Assembly: GCA_014058105.1 (NCBI GenBank)
Contig: JACGCM010002659.1
Span: forward strand, 2,604,001 to 2,668,000
Source: Kingdonia uniflora
Lineage: Eukaryota > Streptophyta > Magnoliopsida > Ranunculales > Circaeasteraceae
Direction: 5' to 3'
DNA: 64,000 nucleotides
Shown here piece after piece: positions 20,040 through 31,379 of this stretch; position 1 is the first letter of the stretch, and every line of letters starts with the position of its first letter. A program made the translations under genes and the position numbers. Under the pieces are notes generated by a model. That model did no database searches. It was not told the DNA's origin and saw only the letters and a list, made by a program, of their open reading frames with translations.

Positions 20040-21313
20040 TCAAATTCTGTTAATACTGGGGGCGTTGAAGAGGATTAAGATGATTGGAGACGACCTTACC
20101 TCAAATATATTGGGACTAAAAATACGTTTGACGGTAAAATCCTTACAGATCCCATAGAGAAGAGACTCGTGCTTGATAATGATAAGCGTTATACCATGGA
20201 CAACGGTCTCCTTTACAAAATTTTAGGCACCGGACCCTACCTCGAATGTTTGTCAGACAAAGAGGCTCAAAAATTCCTACACGAGCTACATGAAGGTATT
20301 TGTGGCTCCCACGCAGTAGGAATATTCATGGCCAATCGAGTTATTACCCAAGGCATCTTCTGGCCTAAAATGAAAGCTCAAGCCATCGAACTCGCAAGGA
20401 AGTGCGACGCCTGCCAACATCATGGTCCTCAAATTCAAGCTCCAGCCTTGGAACTCCATTCCAGCAACGTCGTATGGCCATTTAAAAGATGGGCGCTCGA
20501 CCTTGTAGGAGAATTTCCCACTGCACCTAGAAAATGGAAACATATGTTAGTAGCGACGGATTACTTTACTAAATGGGTAGAAGCAGTTCCTTTATGTCGT
20601 ATACGATAAGATAAAGTTATCAAGTTCATATGGGAAAACATCATCATCCATTTTGGTTGTCCCCATCTCATCAGAATCAACAACGGGCCTCAGTTCATTG
20701 GAACTAAAGTAGTCAAATTCCTCAATCAGCACAACATCATACACTCTCCTTCCAATCCGTACTACCTACAAGGAAATGGTCAGGCATAAACCACTAACCC
20801 TACTATTGTAGATGGAATCAAAAAGTCCTTAACAGATAAAAAGGGAAATTAGGTCCAAGAACTACCACATGTGTTATGGGCATATCAAATGACACCTCGC
20901 GTATCGACTGGATGTACACCATTCCTCCTGGCTTATGGTACAGAAGCCATCATCCCCACTCAGTATCATCATCTCATTCGTGACCATACCATGACAGACG
21001 AAGAAAATGAATTCCAGTTGGCGTGCAATCTGAACTGGATCGAGGAGACTCGGGACCGAGCAATAATGAATATGGGAAGTATTATCAGGCTTTAGCCCGA
21101 TCTTATAACAAGCGCGTTACCATAGAGAATTCAAGATCAAGGACCTTGTTCTACGAGAGATTCCCAAACACAAAAAAGAAGTCAATGCTTGAAATTTTTC
21201 CAAAAATTGGGCAGGTCCTTTCGTCGTTATCGAAAAAAGTGGCCTCGGCTCTTACAATCCAGCAACTGAATACAGATAGAGAATACCCAATCTGTGGAAC
21301 ACACGGAGATTAA
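20040..21313 (+). pseudogene. E2 integrase
   Basis: The open frame 20169-20609 holds the HHCC zinc-binding part (HELHEGICGSHAVG, then RKCDACQHH) and the first catalytic Asp in WALDLVGEFP, then TDYFTKWVEAV. A stop follows. Further on, the second catalytic position reads NNGPQF where DNGPQF is expected, and the catalytic Glu codon is a TAA stop (20787-20789, in GNGQA-stop). The C-terminal part runs 20871-21095 with WAYQMTPRVSTGCTPFLLAY. The enzyme is dead at two of its three catalytic residues. Confidence 0.88.
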
Positions 21314-21320
21314 AATTGTA

Positions 21321-21894
21321 TCGTCGATAAAGATCTATCACAGTTTACTTTTCTACAACTAAATCCATCATCTTGTATGACGATCTTCCATTAATGAAAG
21401 AATTATGTTTGATCTCTATACATCTGAGTACTTTATATTATTTCATAGAGAACTCTATCTAATACATTCTTCGTACGTCAATCTTACACCAATGAAGGAC
21501 TTGTGCTCGATTGCCCTACACTATAGTACTTTTCTAATATAACTAGCAAGTACTTCTATATACATATTATAGTTCATTTGTTGTTTTAGCCAAACTGAAC
21601 ATCTATACATTACTTTTCGTTTGTTACTTTGGCCAAACTGAACATCTTTACATTGTAGTGCGACGAAACCGGTCACCTATTACATTACGAGTCATTCATC
21701 AACAAATATTCCTCTACATTCATGGCCTCAACAATCATCTACAATCCAACAGCCTATGGGACCATCCTATAAAACAGATGCTTAACAAATCCAGTATCAT
21801 TGATTTCTTGAAATGTTAGTTTGTATCACTATTCTAGACAATCCTCTATTAACATATTCTATAAGTTAATATACATAACGCATTCTTATAATCG
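21321..21894. other. Spacer between E2 pol and the antisense ORF
   Basis: About 570 bp with no gene. It includes a two-copy repeat: TTTGTTGTTTTAGCCAAACTGAACATCTA at about 21577 and TTTGTTACTTTGGCCAAACTGAACATCTT at about 21620. It lies where C and D carry their 45-115 bp tandem arrays, between the converging pol and aORF transcripts. Confidence 0.55.
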
Positions 21895-22554
21895 TCATTC
21901 CTCACTCGAACCTTCGCCAGAACCATCACCTACATTAGAAGGTTCTGCATCATCACGAAAATGGCCCCTATATAACCGTTCAAACATAAAATCTGGCATT
22001 CTCCCCAAAACAATTTTCTTTCCTTCTCTCACCATACTCCATTTTAGAGTTTCAATTTTGGCCACCATGGGAGCTAGATACTTAAACCGTATTTCCTCCA
22101 TCTCACACTGTGAACTGTTAGCAACAACAGTATCATATGCCAGTCTACTTTCTACCACCAATTTCTTGAACTCTGATGCAAAGAACAAAATCACCGATGT
22201 CATCTCCCTCTCGTGCACACTATCCAGCTCAATTTTCACTTGCGTACAGATAACCAGATCACTCAGCTTGCTTTGCGCCTCCTTCAGTGTAACCTTCAAG
22301 TGAGCATCGCGTACCTCCACTTGTTGAATTTTACTCTGCATATCAGCATTCTGATCTTCCAACAATGTCATAAAACTATCCATTTGGCCAACCAAAGACA
22401 TCGCCCACTCTACTTCATCCTCACGGTAATGTTTATATGTCATATTATTATTCAGATCTAATACAGCCTTCAACAGATCCGCCTCCAATTTGGTATTCAG
22501 GTCACATAACCGCGTCATGCCCGCTGCATGCTCCATAATATCGAGATGCTGCAT
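21895..22554 (-). pseudogene. E2 antisense ORF, C-terminal coiled-coil exon
   Basis: A 219-codon open frame, the longest in the E2 aORF. It is a charged heptad-rich coiled coil (LEDQNADMQSKIQQVEVRD, LKEAQSKLSDLV) ending in an acidic Gly/Ser/Glu tail. The segment EREMTSVILFFASEFKKLV corresponds to QELMVVIAYFVEEVRRLEF in C and EMLMTVITYFSRVIEEYL in D, so the C-terminus is a shared part of the aORF family. The exon faces pol tail to tail. Function unknown. Confidence 0.7.
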
Positions 22555-25202
22555 TAGAACCGTGTGCTCTAACTCACATAACTTGTTCTATGACTTGTTC
22601 ATGTATTCGTTCTGCTGGCCATAGAACTCTTCCGTCTCCTTCCACATCACATCTGCAACTAGCCACAATATTTCATACTTACGAGCATGAGCTCACATAT
22701 CAACCCTGGTCGCCTCGAGCACATTCACTTAGAATTACAAATCTTTCACATTTTTGCCTTCCTCCTCTAATTCTGCCAATAATTGTCACACTAACCCGAG
22801 CAGGTGTCAACTCCGTTCCATAATAATCTGCTTACCCCGAACTACCTGTAAATCCAACTTTTTTCTTTCTTATAATTTCTCTTAACTCTTTTATTTTTTT
22901 AGACCGTTCGCTAGATCTACTTTTTTCCTCTACAATTCCTCTGATAATCGAGCTCCTACGTCTCGCTCTTTCGCCAACTTTACCTTTGTTATTTTTACTG
23001 CTTGATTAGCACTTTCTAGTACGATCTGAGTCGAGTTTAGCTCAGCGTTCAATTGTTCGTTTTGAACATGTAATGTGTCATACTGACTTTGAACAACCGC
23101 CATTTCCACCTATCATCATAGTTTACATATATAATAGCTCGATCATACAAACAGATTATGAATCACAGTTAACAAATCTAAGTCAAGAGCATGGTAACTA
23201 AGTGATATCGATACACTGTTCCATTCATCATCACAAAAAACAAATTTTGTTTATCATCAACAATAGTATACAAAGATCTACCACATGCAGGGCGAGTAAA
23301 GTAAAACAAACAAGACTACCTTATTTTTGACTCTTCAAAACATGAGAAGACTACCCTCTATCTTTCGGACTCTTTCTATTCCTTTTTGACATACCTGCCA
23401 GAGCGGTAAAAGGTTACCACCTCATGCTGACTTTGTTTACGCCGCGATCGAGGTCTCAGACTTCAGACCTCCCCCTTACCCTCCTCTGATGATTATTCCC
23501 TCAACCTCAACCTAGGTTTGTCACCAACAATTGCTCCATCACCTTTGGTAAACCACATATTCTCAGCCTTGGCATTCTCTACATTAAATTCTTTCCCACA
23601 TCCCGTCACGAACTTCTTAAATTCATTCTCTACCCTCGACAGTTCTACCCCATAAAAATTAATAACACCGTCTATGTAACGTTCATGCTCTATTCGAGCA
23701 GTGACTTTTGCTCGTGAGGGATGCATATGCTCCTTCAATATCATTTGCACTTTGCATAAACTCCGGCGCGTGTTTTTCAGTAATATACCTAAAGCCCTCA
23801 CATCCACTTCTACCTTCATTCGAACAACCACTTCTTTCGACAACCACGTTGCTAAAGATATTTTTTTGCTCCATGTGTTGCAATAGCTCATCCTGTAACC
23901 TCTTTAATTCACCCTCTAATTGCTTTTGGACCTTTATTTGCTCTTTTCTTTTCCTGAAAAATATAATTCTCATGGCCCTCCGATCCTACATAAAGCCAAA
24001 CGCATGAGATAAAGGTTCTATATCACCCTATACAACGGGTACACCAGCTCGAGCAGAATACTTTTTCGCCTCTAAACTATGACGATTACGTGCTTCTTGT
24101 ACTAAAAACATAACTCGAGCTGGGTCCGGAACTACATCTATTTCATTCAAAATCTCTATATAAGCTTCTTTTAACCATCGTTCAATATCTACTTCGACCT
24201 CAAAATATAATGTCAGAGCTACTAACATACTCTGACACCTCGCTTTATTACTCAGGTCGTTAAAATAAGTCAATTCTTTTAGTTCTCAAACTAGTAATCC
24301 CCTTTCCTCCTCCTTCCTTAACACCTCATCCTTTTATATTTTTATCTTAGCATATCTACATTGTAGCTCGTATAACTTTTTAAAAGTTTTCTCTGAATTC
24401 AACTTAAATTGCCTTATCTCATATTCAGTTTTATTGAGTACCAGTTAAATACGAGCCATGGAGTCCCTCACTCTACTCAATGACCTCTCTAATTTAGAAT
24501 TGGTTTTTCTCAATAGCTCTATCTCCTGTACAGATTATAGATATTTCGTTATCATACAAACATTCGCAAAAAATATATTCCAAACATCACTTTGAATAAA
24601 AACAATGTTCGATTATACAGAGTACTACAATCTCCAACTCAAGCACTCTACCACACATATGACTGGAAAAAGTAGAACGTTTAAATGTTCTTTCTTATGC
24701 CTACCTTAGAGGGAGATTTCAGCGTCTGCTCCAGTGGAGGAACCGTCTCTGCGCATTCTACTAGAGAGTCCAATATTTGCTCAGTAGGTTGGACTGGCTC
24801 TATATTCCCTGGAGGAAGGTCTGACGCTTTCTCAAATATAACTGCTACATCATAATTAATTTCTTCCTCTTCAAGCTCTGAAGGGAACTCTATCTCTTTA
24901 TATTTACCACTCCTAGCTAGTGTCACATCTTCTACACTCAATCCAAAGGTATATTAGGATTGGATAAAGTGGTAACTTTTTACTAAAGCAGTGGCAACTG
25001 AATCCATCATAAGCTTGTCATGCTTCGCCAAAACACCAAATTTGTCTGCAGCCGTTGTAGCCTCTGCAGCTCTCATCTCTCTCTCTAACAAGAGTTCAGT
25101 TTTGAGCTCTTTTATGTGAGCTGACTGCCTCTCAAACTTTGCAGTCAGAGTACCAAATTCCTGGCTCCTCTTGTTCAAGCAGTACCTTTCCCCCTTCAGC
25201 AT
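22555..25202 (-). pseudogene. E2 antisense ORF, middle coiled-coil region
   Basis: Broken coiled-coil exons: 24954-25202 (LTAKFERQSAHIKELKTELL), 24681-24941 (acidic, SELEEEEINYDVAV), 24028-24273, and overlapping frames at 23493-23973. Between them are AT-rich stretches that may be introns. Leu/Lys/Glu/Gln heptads dominate. The exon junctions cannot be fixed without a transcript. Confidence 0.55.
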
Positions 25203-25453
25203 CGTGGAGAGCTACCAGTACAAACAACCAAAAGACAAAGTCAGTTCAAAAAATTCATTAGTTCGATCAAACTAACAATTTGTAAACACCTACAGCGAAT
25301 GTATGCTCGAGATACTCATCTTCGAGCTGCTGCGGGTTCATCCCAACCATATGACAGTATTTCTTCTCCAACTCCTTTATTTTGGACGTAGCATGAAGGA
25401 GAGTTCGGTGACTGCCCTCCTCTCTATGATGTTTTCTCTTCAAAGAGCTCTTA

Positions 25454-26762
25454 TCAACCAGATGACACGCTCATTTCCAGTTTTTCCTCCACACCACCAG
25501 ATATAGCCTTTGCGATCTCTTGTCCCGTGATCACAACCTCAGCAGCATAGGTACCCTCCTGCACTGACTTTTGGATCTTCTGCGTAACCCGCGTGGTAGT
25601 CTGAGGCACAGGAGGTAGAGGAATTAATACGTCTGTGAAGGTCTCGACGGCTTTCCCCTCGGCCATAAATTGTTTTTCCTGAACTCGCTGAACTCTGGGT
25701 ACTATAAAATCTACCCTTTGTGTCTTCGAATACCCAATTCACTGAGTACCTGCTCTAACTTGCCTTAATCTCAAGCAACACAATCGAACATGCTAGTCTT
25801 ATCAGGCATAGCCGACGGTATGGGTTCTGCCAATTAAAAGAGCGAAACATTATATAACAGCACGAGGACATGGTTATATGTTACGCAAATATTGGTCAAT
25901 ATTACTTACTCGGGTTATAATATCTATAGTTTAGCTCGAGCACTGGCTCATCTGGAACCTGCAAACAGTTACCCTTTACCCACACAAGGTGGTCGTTCCA
26001 TGGTCTACCCGCATATTCAAGGTCAAAGAATTTCGGCCTTGATGAATCGTTATACAGGTAACCACTACTTCGACTTTCAATAAACTTCCACTTATAAAAC
26101 TTTAACATATCTTCTGCTTCGAACTTCTTAACAGTCCCTTCTTTCTTCCATTTTTCATTCAATGCCTCACATACCCTCATCATCTCATAAATATTCTCAT
26201 TCAACTGGGCAGAACATCACTGTAAAACATTCAAAACCCCTTTCTAAACGTAGGTAAGAGGAATTATAAGGCCATATACGGCCTGATTCAAGAAATATAC
26301 AAATTCACCACTCGGGCCTGATAGCCCCAGACCATTATAATATGAGAGGTTAACCCCCTCACCAATTCCTTTATCCTTCTTCCATTTCTCCAAGCACGGA
26401 ACTTGATAATATATTATCTCCTCCCCTTTCCTGGAGACATAAGCTCTGAACCATAGACCTTGATCCTCCACATAACTCTTCCAATCTTCTTGTAATTTTT
26501 TCTTATTTTTAAAATATTCTTTCCCTGCATCTACCCCCTCTGGATATATGACAAGGATTATCTCCTTCTCTTTTCTATCCTCCTTCTCTACCATCACCTC
26601 AAATCTACTGGGTTCCCCAACCTCTACGATCGTCCCCACACTATTTACAGTTTCTTCCATTACACTACAGTCATCCCCCCCCCCCCTCCCTGAAGACAAC
26701 GTCTCCTCAAAACTGGACGATACTACAAATTTACTAGTGGGAGTACTTGATTTAGAATGCAT
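25454..26762 (-). pseudogene. E2 antisense ORF, N-terminal domain ('gypsy type transposon'-like)
   Basis: Frame 26244-26762 begins MHSKSSTPTSKFVV, is acidic and then reads GLWFRAYVSRKGEEIIYY and SGEFVYFLNQAVYGLIIPL; after a stop it continues at 26204-25902 with AQLNENIYEMMRVCEALNEK, AEDMLKFYKWKFIE and AGRPWNDHLVWVKGNCLQVP. The order (loop into a buried L-N-x-N-x-Y/W helix, then a YY/FY strand, then a G-x-x-W...WVKG end) resembles the plant family named 'putative gypsy type transposon' (Transposase_28). The same blocks recur in C at 53300-53640 and, weakly, in B at 45183-45740. A 12-base C run (26675-26686) lies in the coding part. A Pro/Thr/Val-rich linker follows (25454-25666). Confidence 0.65.
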
Positions 26763-27046
26763 ACTGAACCTACAGATATAGAAACATATTTTATCATTAT
26801 CCCTACACTACAAACAGTAACAACAACCCTACCCTCTACTTAGTCAAACACGTTTATTCCTAAAACCAAAAAAACAAATATTGAATCATTTCAAATTTGC
26901 CCCCTCTCCTCAAAAACATACATTTTTTATCTCTACATGGCTCTCTCATCTCTAATTTCAAAATATCAACAACCCATATATACAAAAATAACTAAATAGA
27001 TTACTAAAATCAAACAGATTACTACATGAAACAGATTACTCACAAA
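26763..27046. other. Probable aORF intron/leader, AT-rich
   Basis: No open frame of note. It lies between the E2 aORF exon starting at 26762 and the basic exon ending at 27047, so an intron is likely. The C element has about 400 bp of similar AT-rich sequence in the equivalent place (52640-53040). Confidence 0.4.
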
Positions 27047-27240
27047 TTAGACAAACAGAGTTTTACATAGCCAACCTGTACTAGCAGAACAACAATCCTC
27101 TGCTTGGCCCGGACGTCTTTTTGAAAATAAGCGCTCCCGTCGTCTCTCCGACAATTTCCTATCACTTGATGCAAATTTCTTTTCCAAATCACACTCAGCA
27201 ATCGAACGTCTTACACCACTTTTTTCTCTCCCTGAAACTG
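27047..27240 (-). pseudogene. E2 antisense ORF, basic exon (truncated)
   Basis: Reads REKSGVRRSIAECDLEKKF, SSDRKLSERRRERLFSKRRP, an Arg/Lys-rich exon. It corresponds to the tail of the basic exon in D (29599-29964) and C (52207-52590), so it is the same part of the aORF from a different copy. Sequence to the right belongs to an inverted fragment. Confidence 0.55.
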
Positions 27241-27374
27241 TAGATAATTTATGAGGAAGAGAGTGTCCTAAATCGAACTTGAAAAAGTAAAAGTTTATTA
27301 GAAATGCGATGTATATATTAAGTAAGTGTCCTGAATCAAACTTGATATATTGTATCTGTGATATGTAGGTCAAA

Positions 27375-28613
27375 TTGGAGTTAGCTCGCTCGAGCGAAGA
27401 TGAGATACGCCAATGTAACAAAGAATTTACGGTAGAGTTTGGTAGGATGAGAGAAGTAAGTGAAGATAGAGAAGATCAACATGAAGAGGTACACTTCAAG
27501 TTTGTTGAGGCAAATAAAACCGCTGACGACCTCACTCAGAAGATCGAGGAGAAAGATGCTAAAATTAGTAAGGGGAAAAAAGAACTCGTGGAGATGAAAA
27601 AAAGGGCAACGAAGCTCAAAAGCTAGAATGATGCGCTGATGGTAAAGAGTAGGGATGCTGACATGGCTCGATACCGTATACAGGCTTTAAAAAAGTTAAA
27701 GGAAGGTTTATGCCATTCTGTGGCCAGTTTAAAGGATCAAATGATCAGCAAAACAAACAAACAGGAGCAGACTCGAGCTTATCTAGCGAATATCAGAAAC
27801 GAGCTAGCGCGATTGAAAAAGAAAATGGTTGAGAAAGATAGCAAGCTGAAGAAAGCTTGAGATGACCTATCTACCTCTGAAGTTGCGGTTGAGCATTTGA
27901 TGATAGTTTTATCCACTAATGATATAGAGTTTTGGATGGTACAAAAGAAGTGTGATGAGTTGAATGAGAGGGTGGTACAGTTGAAAACCCATTTGGCTCA
28001 GGCTAATTTTCATGCCAGAAATGCCGAGGCTGGAGAACACTCGAGAAAGAATAAAAGTGATGTCAAGGTCCCCTTGTTCAAGGGGATGTAGTTAGCCTAT
28101 CAGCTTGAATAAGAGAGCTAGAGGGAAAAGTAAAAAGTAACTCAAACTCAAGGCCATGTGCAAAAAGGGAATGATCGGTTAAGAGAGTGCCAAAGTAAGT
28201 TGAACGATTCTCTTGCTGGGGAACAAGAGTTAGAGCGGGTTATTAGAGGTAAGGAGATTTTGATAAAGAAAAAAGATGAGTTGTTAAAGAAATCTCCGGC
28301 TGGGGAAGATTTAAACAGGGAGCTTGATGAACTTCACAATCAGGTGACGGATTTGAGGGCAATGAACCTGGCTGAATCAGTTAAAGCTAATAAGAAGGCA
28401 AAAGAGAACATCGAATTTATGTCCTACACAAATAGTCATATGGAATGGCAAGAAGCATGGTATAACAGGTTGAAAGAGCGCCTTAACACGACAAGAGAAA
28501 AAATTTCCAAGATGGTCGTGCTAGAGGCATTGTGCTCAGAGATGTTAATGACTGTAATTACCTATTTTTCTCGAGTCATAGAGGAATACCTTGTACGAGA
28601 GTTTATCGGATAG
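27375..28613 (+). pseudogene. D-type aORF coiled-coil region
   Basis: Open frames 27375-27626, 27639-27860, 27897-28091 and 28158-28613 form one long coiled coil. Matches to C include SSE(D/Q)(E/Q) near the exon start, DLTQKIE-x-KDAKI, MVQ-x-(K/R)-(K/W)-C-(D/G)-ELN-(E/K)-RV and KKDELLKK. The end (CSEMLMTVITYFSRVIEEYL) is the shared C-terminal motif, with the stop at 28611-28613. Stops between the segments and small shifts break it. The exon begins after a plausible acceptor GATATGTAG near 27368. Such a protein would probably self-associate; no enzyme motif is seen. Confidence 0.7.
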
Positions 28614-28855
28614 AGTATGCATTTGTAGGGCTGAAGTAGATCGAGGAAACTGTATGAACTCCATGGAAATAGAGTTAGGTTCTCAACCTGCTGAATTGGT
28701 AGAGCATGACAGGGCCATTGTGGCTACTCGAGCTTGAGAGTTTATGGCTGATCATCCTCCTATTATATGGGAAAGCGTGGCTGACCTTCTAACAACAAAA
28801 AATAATTTTTTGTAGTTGTTGTAATTGTAACCTGAAAAATTATATGTTCCAGACA

Positions 28856-29490
28856 TATTGGAAGAGATGACAGCTAGTTTTACCTTTGCTTTATCTTATA
28901 TCTGGTAGAGTTCTTTGATTGAAAACTAGTATTACCTTCGTTTTAATTGCGAAGTATAATGTCGCAGCCATATTGAAAGAGATGAAAGCTAGTTTGACAT
29001 TTGTTTTATCTTATGTCTGGTAGAGTTCCTTGATTGAAAGCTAGTATTACCTTTGTTTTAATCGCGGAGTATAATGTTGTAGCCATATTGAAAGAGATGA
29101 AAGCTAGTTTGGCATTTGTTTTACCTTATATCTGGTAGAGTTCCTTGATTGAAAACTAGTTTTACCTTTGTTTTAATCGCAGAGTATAATATCGCAGTCA
29201 TATTTAAAGAAATGAAAGCTAGTTTGACCTTTGTTTTATCTTATGTCTGTCCTTGATTGAAAACTAGTATTACCTTTGATTTAATCGCGGAGTATAATGT
29301 TGCAGCCTTATTGAAAGAGATGAAAGCTAGTTTGACCTTTGCTTCATCTTATGTCTAGAAGAGTTCCTTGATTGAAAACTAGTATTACCTATGTTTTAAT
29401 CACCGAGTATGTATAGAGTCGATCAAAGTGAGTGTTATCCTTACTTTAACCGGAATAGAGGTCTATTGAAAGCTAGTATTACCTTTGCAG
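28856..29490 (+). repeat. 115-bp tandem array after the D aORF
   Basis: Five units start at TATTG near 28856, 28971, 29086, 29201 and 29309, giving spacings of 115, 115, 115 and 108 bp. Each unit holds two related cores, AAAGCTAGTTTGACCTTTG and GAAAACTAGTATTACCTTTG, each followed by TTTTA. After the fifth unit shorter, diverged copies run to 29490. The same core makes up the 45-bp monomers at 56786-57110 in C. Confidence 0.9.
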
Positions 29491-29964
29491 AGGAAACACA
29501 TTCAAAATATTACAAAACCTCAACTAACCTTCTATGTCGAAATGAGAATCTGACGCAGTGCCAAATCCTTCCCTTATAACACTGCGGTATAGCCACCTTT
29601 ATGACTCAGTCTCTACAACTCTTTCTCGCTTTGACTGTTGATCGCTCTCGATTAATTTCTCACAAGATTCTCTGCTATTTTTTCTCTTTCTTCTCTCACT
29701 GCTCTTCAAGTTTTTAAAAGTTGATAAACGTTTGAATGTCAAAGATGAAGCATTATTTATATTTTCTCTCTCTAGCTGCTGGTAGTTACTGGGCCTCGTA
29801 CGAGCCATCCTCAATTTTGGAACTGAGGCATCCCTTCCACAATCAATGTCAGGAGTCTTGTACCTTTTTGGTGAAAATGCATTCCCATCATTTCCTTTTG
29901 CCCTATATTTTAATATATTTTCATCTCTTTTTCCTAAATATTCCTCTGACCTCCCCACACTCAT
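29491..29964 (-). pseudogene. D antisense ORF, basic exon
   Basis: A 121-codon frame (29599-29964) beginning MSVGRSEEYLGKRDENILKY and containing RTRPSNYQQLERENINN and a Lys/Arg-rich tail SSERRKRKNSRESCEKLIES. The counterpart in C at 52207-52590 reads MSQSDLGRRDENILKYKS and CTRPNYQQFER, and C even shares the sequence past the stop (GCAGTGCCAAATCCTTCCC reversed). The basic tail could be a nuclear localisation or nucleic-acid-binding segment. It is the best preserved exon of D. Confidence 0.7.
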
Positions 29965-30319
29965 GATGACTCAACACTTACACATAATTGAGCTTTCCCT
30001 ACTTTTGCACAAGAGACAAATTTAAAAGCTACCTTTTTTATCTATTTTTAGATTTTTCTACTTATAAAAGTGCTGACATCATATCCAGAGCTCTCAAAAT
30101 TTTAAAAATATTCAAATTCATTTTTCATAATAGTCACAAATAACATTTGCAACAATAGAGGACAGTTCCAAACTTTATCCTCATTTCAATTTCTTTGGTA
30201 ATTATTCGAACTCATACAATTATACTGCCCCTTACTGCATTCGCTTCATTATTATTACATTCTCATTACAATTCACTCCCTCACATATAATTACATCTGA
30301 AACACCCCTGATGTCCTAG

Positions 30320-30650
30320 GGAACCACATCCAATCAATTTGCCACCAGTAATTCTCACATCTTCCAATTCGATCTCTTCTTCAGCAATCAGTCTCACATC
30401 ATTTTTTTGAGCTGCAGGCACCACCATCACTTCCCAAAATAGCTCCTAATAGAAACGACGTTCGTACTCAAGTTCCCAACCCATCTAATTCAAACCTTCA
30501 AATTGATACTCCCTCACTGACAGTTTAGCATCATAGTCCAACAAGCCAAAAAATTTCTCCTGCACTTCAGCTATCTTTATCACCAATTGCCTCTCAGTGG
30601 CATAATAAATTCTCTCATATCGAGTCCACACCATTTTTATTCTTTTCCAC
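30320..30650 (-). pseudogene. D antisense ORF, upstream exon
   Basis: Reading down from 30650 the frame gives RQLVIKIAEVQEKFFGLLDY, YQFEGLN, WELEYERRFY and EEEIELEDVRITGGKLIGCG. It matches C 51595-51948 (RLAIKIAEVREMIFGLFNYD, IQFEGLDLGVRELEIRHHFD, DVRIVGDELIRCGSPGH). Two stops interrupt it. The domain is not recognised. Confidence 0.6.
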
Positions 30651-31149
30651 CTGTTTAGAACTCATTTCCCCTTATTTTATTAAGCTTTCTAGATCACTGT
30701 AGATCCCCCACAGTTCATAATATAACCCTGTTCTTTCATAATAGAAAACCCTAGTATCCTGAGATAAGTTATTTGAATATATCTCTCCCTATCGACCTCA
30801 ATCAGTTCGGCCTATTTCATATCAAACTTATTCTTTACAAATCTAATATTCTGGAATGTCCTCCTTGAGCTCAAATTTCCCGTTCATAAAATCTATAAAA
30901 TTTCTCCAGTTATCCCTCTCACCCATAGTTCTCAATCACTCAGTTCAAAAATAAATCCTTACGCATATTTCGTGTTACTAAACTACTTTTACAGCTCAAT
31001 TACTACAATAGGTCTTGAATTTCAAACCTCATACATAGCATTTCATCATATATATGTACATCTTCGAACTACCCATAGCTCGATTTCAAGAGTTAATCTA
31101 TATACATCAACACAGAGTTTAGATAATAAATTTTATTAAGCTCGAATAT

Positions 31150-31290
31150 ATCTTACATGTACTTTACAGATAACAAATATTTCAGGTACTTTACAGATAA
31201 TAAGCCTTTCAAGTACTTCAAAATCTGGTACTTTATAGATAACAAGTTTTTTTTGAAGTACTTTACCGATAACAAGTATTTCAAGCACTC
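31150..31290 (+). repeat. AT-rich minisatellite, unit GTACTTTACAGATAACAAG
   Basis: Four or five diverged copies of TACTTTA(C/T)(A/C)GATAACAAGTATTTCAA(G) from about 31155 to 31290, at spacings of roughly 27-60 bp. In the + frame this gives repeated YFTDNKYFK, but the frame lies antisense to the aORF and is probably not translated. It sits between D aORF exons, so likely in an intron. Confidence 0.75.
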
Positions 31291-31379
31291 TGAAACATCA
31301 AATCCTTCAGTTCATCTGACTTTAGTGATGTTTCACTCCAAGAATCTTCTGATATAAAGCAGGCATTGGAAAACACAAA

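Larger units (their letters stand above)
14950..27240 (+). mobile_element. Tat-lineage Ty3/gypsy element E2 (3' end missing)
   Basis: Order: LTR, PBS, gag, protease, RT, RNase H, second (archaeal-type) RNase H, integrase, then an antisense coding region. Two RNases H and an extra antisense ORF between pol and the 3' LTR are hallmarks of the plant Tat clade. The aORF is cut at about 27240, where an inverted piece of another element begins. All genes are broken. Confidence 0.85.
27241..29490 (+). mobile_element. Inverted fragment of a Tat aORF with its tandem array
   Basis: This stretch is collinear with element C 55250-57110 in the same orientation: the intron end TTGATATA(T/C)TGTATCTGTGAT, coiled-coil exons, stop, then the tandem array. 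The exons on both sides (27047-27240 and 29599-29964) read on the opposite strand. It is therefore a piece of aORF placed head to head against its neighbours, by inversion or by recombination between two elements. The right junction is close to 29490, at TACCTTTGCAG / AGGAAACACATTC. Confidence 0.7.

Noticed and set aside
28856..29490. CRISPR-like array
   Set aside because: Regular repeats, but the units adjoin with no unique spacers and the context is a plant retrotransposon.
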